Source of the DNA: Pseudomonadales bacterium
Lineage (GTDB): Bacteria; Pseudomonadota; Gammaproteobacteria; Pseudomonadales; Pseudohongiellaceae
Direction of reading: 5' to 3'
DNA: 64,000 nt
Assembly (NCBI GenBank): GCA_022825945.1
Contig: JAJDVS010000066.1
Coordinates: 36,613 to 100,612 of the forward strand
The translations under genes and the position numbers were made by a program. The notes beneath the pieces are model-generated. The model saw only the letters and a program-made list of their open reading frames with translations, was not told the origin of the DNA and did not search any database. Each line of letters opens with the position of its first letter. The stretch's first letter is position 1. Positions 60,686 to 64,000 of this stretch are shown in pieces.

Positions 60686-61432
60686 TCAACCCCGCATTTC
60701 GATACACGCTTCCAGAATCCCGATCAGTTCCACCGTGCCGAAGCCGTGCACTCGCTTGATGTCCTTCATGTCGATCAGGCCTTCGCCGATTCCCGCGGCC
60801 CAGTTGACGGAGAGCGCGAGGCAGGCGTAAGGGATTTCGAGTTCCCGCGCCAGGACCGCTTCGGGCATGCCGGTCATGCCGACCATGTGGCAGCCGTCCC
60901 GGCGCAGGCGCTGGATTTCGGCTGCCGTTTCCAGGCGCGGCCCCTGCAAAACGCCATAGACTCCGCCGAACTTGATATTCTTGTCCACCCTGGCCGCAGC
61001 CCCGGCCAGGGCTTCGCGCAGGGAAAGATCATAAGGCCAGGTAAAATCGATGTGCCTGGGCGGTTGATCTTCGCTGTCGAAAAAACTGGTTTCCCGCCCC
61101 CAACTGTAGTCGATCAACTGTTCCGGCAAGGCCATGGCGCCGGGAGGAAGATCGTCGCTGATGCCGCCGACGATATTGGTGGCAATGATCCGGCTGACGC
61201 CGAGGCTGTGCAGGGCCCAGATATTGGCCCGATAATTGACCTTGTGGGCTGGCACCCGGTCACCGGCGGCGTGGCGCGGCAGGAAGGCGATCCGGCTGGC
61301 GTCCTTGCGACAAATGTCGACTTGCGCCGGGCCGCCGTAGGGCGTGCGGATCGTTTCGATGGTTTCGACTTCCAGCCCGCGAATTTCCCCCCGCAATGAG
61401 CCAAGCCCGGACCCGCCGATAATCGCCAGCAT
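60686..61432 (-). CDS. S-methyl-5'-thioinosine phosphorylase (MTAP/PNP family)
   Basis: The 248-residue enzyme is a purine nucleoside phosphorylase relative: IIGGSGLGSL at residues 4-13, FLPRHAAGDRVPAHKVNYRA NIWAL near 49 and MTGMPEAVLARELEIPYACL ALSVNWAAG near 184. Bacterial members beside mfd/csiV in pseudomonads (PA3004 type) prefer methylthioinosine made by deaminating methylthioadenosine. Preference for inosine over adenosine is assigned by neighbourhood and not proven here. It converges with the CsiV-like gene, leaving a 90-base gap without features. Confidence 0.9.
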   Translation of the reverse strand: MLAIIGGSGLGSLRGEIRGLEVETIETIRTPYGGPAQVDICRKDASRIAFLPRHAAGDRVPAHKVNYRANIWALHSLGVSRIIATNIVGGISDDLPPGAMALPEQLIDYSWGRETSFFDSEDQPPRHIDFTWPYDLSLREALAGAAARVDKNIKFGGVYGVLQGPRLETAAEIQRLRRDGCHMVGMTGMPEAVLARELEIPYACLALSVNWAAGIGEGLIDMKDIKRVHGFGTVELIGILEACIEMRG

Positions 61433-61463
61433 TGCTGTCTCCTGTAGCGCAGGCTTCTGGAAA

Positions 61464-61540
61464 TGGCGCGCCCGGCAGGACTTGAACCTGCAACCACCGG
61501 CTTAGAAGGCCGGTGCTCTATCCAGTTGAGCTACGGGCGC
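61464..61540 (-). tRNA. tRNA-Arg (UCU anticodon)
   Basis: On the minus strand the gene starts GCGCCCG, pairing with CGGGCGC at the 3' end, followed by a discriminator G and an encoded CCA. The anticodon stem CCGGC/GCCGG encloses CTTCTAA, giving anticodon TCT. The T arm contains GGTTCAAGTCC. It is the last tRNA of a three-gene cluster. Confidence 0.97.
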
Positions 61541-61546
61541 AGGAAT

Positions 61547-61623
61547 TGGGGTGACCGATGGGGATCGAACCCACGACAACCGGAGTCACAGTCCGGGGCT
61601 CTACCAACTGAGCTACGGTCACC
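61547..61623 (-). tRNA. tRNA-His (GUG anticodon)
   Basis: The minus strand has GTGACCG pairing with CGGTCAC, an extra 5' G facing discriminator C73 as required for histidine, and an encoded CCA. The anticodon stem CCGGA/TCCGG encloses CTGTGAC, anticodon GTG. It lies between tRNA-Pro and tRNA-Arg with spacers of 16 and 6 bases. Confidence 0.97.
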
Positions 61624-61639
61624 ATATCAAACCGGAAAT

Positions 61640-61716
61640 TGGTCGGGGTAGAGAGATTTGAACTCCCGACATCTTGCTCCCAAAGCAAGCGCGCTACCAG
61701 ACTGCGCTATACCCCG
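61640..61716 (-). tRNA. tRNA-Pro (UGG anticodon)
   Basis: CGGGGTA pairs with TACCCCG, followed by A73 and an encoded CCA. The anticodon loop within CTTGC/GCAAG reads TTTGGGA, anticodon TGG. It is the first gene of the Pro-His-Arg cluster in the direction of transcription. Confidence 0.97.
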
Positions 61717-61827
61717 ATACGGGCCTGCCGACCCTCTCCGCCAAGCGGCGCATGATACTTTCCCGCCCCAGCCCCGTCAAACAAAAACCAGCCAACTTAC
61801 AGCCCGAAACATCCATTCACGCTCCCT

Positions 61828-61849
61828 GGGGGCTTGCGCCGCAGGCTCC
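61828..61849. repeat. Possible family A terminus fused to its inverse
   Basis: GGGGGCTTGCGCC adjoins GCAGGCTCC, close to a palindrome of the family A end. It lies in the 325-base gap between tRNA-Pro and acnB, which otherwise holds only the acnB promoter region. Confidence 0.35.
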
Positions 61850-61922
61850 TGGCGAACATCGTCAGCCGCTGCCTCGAACGAAGTACGGGACATGGCACAA
61901 TACGCAGAGCACAATACAGCGA

Positions 61923-61951
61923 TGGAAATCGGCTCCGGCTTCACTTAAAAT
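61923..61951 (+). promoter_or_regulatory. Possible sigma-70 promoter of acnB
   Basis: TGGAAA (61923-61928) and TAAAAT (61946-61951) are separated by 17 bases, matching four and five positions of the -35 and -10 consensus. The distance to the acnB start is about 90 bases. Confidence 0.4.
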
Positions 61952-62041
61952 GACGACCCGCCCGGCGCAGCCCTGTAGCCGGAATTTCATCCGCTTTTTC
62001 TGCGGCGCGCAGCCGTGGCATCCATCAGGAGGGTTTTCAGT

Positions 62042-64000
62042 TTGTTGCAGGAGTATCGCAAGCACGTCACCGAAAGAGCGGAGATCGGCATTGATCCCCT
62101 GCCCCTTTCCGCAGCCCAGACCGCCGAACTCGTTGAACTGCTGCGGCAGCCACCGGCTGGCGAAGAAGCATTCCTGCTCAACCTGATTGCCAGCCGGGTG
62201 CCTCCCGGCGTGGACGAGGCGGCCTACGTCAAGGCTGGCCTGTTGTCGGCCATCGCCCGGGGCGAGGCGGAGTCGCCGCTGATTGACCGCGCCAGAGCCG
62301 TTCGCCTGCTCGGTACAATGCTTGGCGGCTACAATGTCTCCACCCTGGTGGAATTGCTTGACGACGAGGAAATGGCCGCCGCCGCGGCCGATGAGTTATG
62401 CCATATCTTGCTGATTTTCGATGCTTTTCACGATATTGAAGAGCGCGCCAGGAAAGGCAATGCACAGGCCCGGCGCGTCCTGCAAAGCTGGGCCGACGCG
62501 GAATGGTTCACTTGCCGGGCGCCCCTGCCGGAAAAGCTGACCATGACCATATTCAAGGTCCCCGGCGAAACCAATACCGACGATCTTTCCCCCGCCCAGG
62601 ACGCCTGGTCGCGCCCCGATATCCCCTTGCATGCCCTGGCGATGTACAAGAATCCCCGGGAAGGCGTCAGCAATGCCGTGGAGCAGATTGCCGAGCTGAA
62701 GAAGAAAGGCCATCCCGTGGCGCTTGTGGGCGATGTCATGGGCACGGGCTCTTCGCGCAAGTCAGCCACCAATTCGGTGCTCTGGCATATTGGCGACGAT
62801 ATCCCCCATATCCCCAACAAGCGCTCCGGCGGCGTCTGCATCGGCGGCAAGATGGCGCCGATCTTCTTCAATACCATGGAAGACGCTGGCGCCCTTCCCC
62901 TCGAATGTGATGTGGACCGGCTCGAAACCGGCGGTGTCGTCGATATCGACGCTTATGCGGGAACCATACGCGATCACGCCAGCGGCGAATTGCTGGCAAG
63001 CTTCCAGTTGAAGACCGAGGTGCTGCTCGACGAAGTCCAGGCCGGCGGCAGGATTCCGCTGATCATCGGCCGCGGATTGACCGGCCGCGCCCGCGCCGCG
63101 CTCGACCTGCCGCCCAGCGATGTTTTTCGCTCGCCGGTGACCGGGCAGGAATCGGACAAGGGATTTACCCTCGCCCAGAAAATGGTCGGCCGCGCCTGCG
63201 GCGTCGAAGGCGTACGTCCGGGCAGTTATTGCGAACCGCATATGACCACCGTCGGCAGCCAGGACACTACCGGTCCGATGACGCGGGACGAATTGAAGGA
63301 TCTCGCCTGCCTCGGCTTTTCCGCCGATCTGGTAATGCAATCCTTCTGCCACACGGCGGCCTATCCCAAGCCCGTGGATATCGAAACCCAGCATTCCCTG
63401 CCGAGTTTTTTCCAGACCCGGGGCGGCGTTTCCCTGCGCCCCGGCGACGGCATCATCCATAGCTGGATGAATCGCATGTTGCTGCCGGATACCGTCGGCA
63501 CCGGCGGCGACTCGCATACCCGCTTCCCCATCGGCATTTCCTTCCCGGCCGGCTCGGGCCTCGTCGCCTTCGCCGCCGCCACCGGCGTCATGCCGCTGGA
63601 CATGCCGGAATCGGTACTCGTGCGCTTCACGGGCGAAATGCAGCCCGGCATCACCTTGCGCGACCTCGTCAACGCGATTCCCTATGCGGCGCTGCAATCC
63701 GGCGACCTGACCGTCGCCAAGAAAGGCAAGAAAAACATTTTCTCCGGCCGGGTGCTGGAGATCGAAGGCCTGCCCAATCTGAAAGTGGAACAGGCGTTCG
63801 AGATATCCGACGCGTCGGCGGAACGCTCGGCCGGCGGCTGCACGATCCTGCTCGACGAAGAGCCGATCGTCGAATATCTCAAGTCGAACGTCACCTTGCT
63901 GCGCTGGATGATCGACAACCACTACGGCGATGCGCGCACCCTGGAACGCCGCGCGCGGCAGATGGAAGAATGGCTTGAGAATCCGGTATTGCTGCAGCCC
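62042..64000 (+). CDS. acnB: Aconitate hydratase B, 5' three quarters (bifunctional aconitase/2-methylisocitrate dehydratase)
   Basis: The first 653 codons are present and the frame runs off the right edge without a stop. AcnB converts citrate to isocitrate in the TCA cycle. The protein begins with the HEAT-like domain (LLQEYRKHVTERAEIGID, VPPGVDEAAYVKAGLLSAIA), continues through the swivel domain (VGDVMGTGSSRKSATNSVLW, RSGGVCIGGKMAPIFFNTME DAGALP) and into the catalytic domain (CEPHMTTVGSQDTTGPMTRD, CHTAAYPKPVD, LLPDTVGTGGDSHTRFPIGI SFPAGSG). The Fe-S ligand cysteines are expected beyond the edge. The start is TTG at 62042: AGGAGGG lies eight bases upstream and the product then aligns with E. 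coli MLEEYRKHV. Confidence 0.97.
   Translation, partial: MLQEYRKHVTERAEIGIDPLPLSAAQTAELVELLRQPPAGEEAFLLNLIASRVPPGVDEAAYVKAGLLSAIARGEAESPLIDRARAVRLLGTMLGGYNVSTLVELLDDEEMAAAAADELCHILLIFDAFHDIEERARKGNAQARRVLQSWADAEWFTCRAPLPEKLTMTIFKVPGETNTDDLSPAQDAWSRPDIPLHALAMYKNPREGVSNAVEQIAELKKKGHPVALVGDVMGTGSSRKSATNSVLWHIGDDIPHIPNKRSGGVCIGGKMAPIFFNTMEDAGALPLECDVDRLETGGVVDIDAYAGTIRDHASGELLASFQLKTEVLLDEVQAGGRIPLIIGRGLTGRARAALDLPPSDVFRSPVTGQESDKGFTLAQKMVGRACGVEGVRPGSYCEPHMTTVGSQDTTGPMTRDELKDLACLGFSADLVMQSFCHTAAYPKPVDIETQHSLPSFFQTRGGVSLRPGDGIIHSWMNRMLLPDTVGTGGDSHTRFPIGISFPAGSGLVAFAAATGVMPLDMPESVLVRFTGEMQPGITLRDLVNAIPYAALQSGDLTVAKKGKKNIFSGRVLEIEGLPNLKVEQAFEISDASAERSAGGCTILLDEEPIVEYLKSNVTLLRWMIDNHYGDARTLERRARQMEEWLENPVLLQP

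Noticed and set aside
61464-61716. tRNA cluster as an integration site
   Set aside because: All three tRNAs are complete, and no integrase or duplicated tRNA 3' end is nearby.

Overview
The window looks like chromosomal DNA of a GC-rich gammaproteobacterium. The evidence is an E. coli/Pseudomonas-style complex I operon with a fused nuoCD, AcnB, an MTAP-family S-methyl-5'-thioinosine phosphorylase, a CsiV-like gene directly after mfd, FliA next to CcmA, and an Arg-His-Pro tRNA cluster. No species can be named from the sequence. Most of the window is core metabolism and housekeeping. Accessory DNA is concentrated at about 15.3-20.9 kb.

Layout: 1-2 kb has the end of a ccm locus (ccmA fragment), fliA and dcd on the minus strand. 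2.1-9.3 kb on the plus strand has a rubredoxin too short for routine ORF calling, metG, ssb, an RmlD-like protein, moeA, a lipoprotein and a DUF2333 protein. 9.6-15.3 kb has a SulP permease, a type I secretion ABC/membrane-fusion pair and an RsbW-like ATPase. 15.5-19.5 kb is a more AT-rich island: an ImmA/IrrE peptidase behind a perfect 16-bp dyad, and an opposing vsr / C5-methyltransferase / Eco29kI-like GIY-YIG nuclease / DUF429 operon. An internally deleted IS1634-like element lies beside it.

20.9-34.6 kb is a run of ten minus-strand genes, many with 4-bp stop/start overlaps: M16 protease lipoprotein, ABC-2 ATPase and permease, PDZ lipoprotein, two secreted FG-GAP/VCBS proteins, a small membrane protein, then (after an extremely palindromic spacer) a TAXI-TRAP transporter and a CurA-type oxidoreductase. 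The first seven genes are the best candidate here for an undescribed system, possibly an envelope export or processing module built around calcium-binding beta-propellers.

34.7-49.3 kb is the complete nuoA-N operon. 49.5-60.6 kb carries two paralogous secreted proteins of unknown function, yciB, a cyclophilin, xthA, a probable small-protein transcript with its own terminator, moaB, moaA, mfd and a CsiV-like protein. 60.7-64 kb has the thioinosine phosphorylase, three tRNAs and the first three quarters of acnB (TTG start).

Two families of dispersed intergenic inverted repeats recur through the window: one built on ends of the type GGAGCCTGCGCC..CAGGAATTC, the other on GTCATTCTGCGCG. Several copies abut or form the 3' ends of genes.
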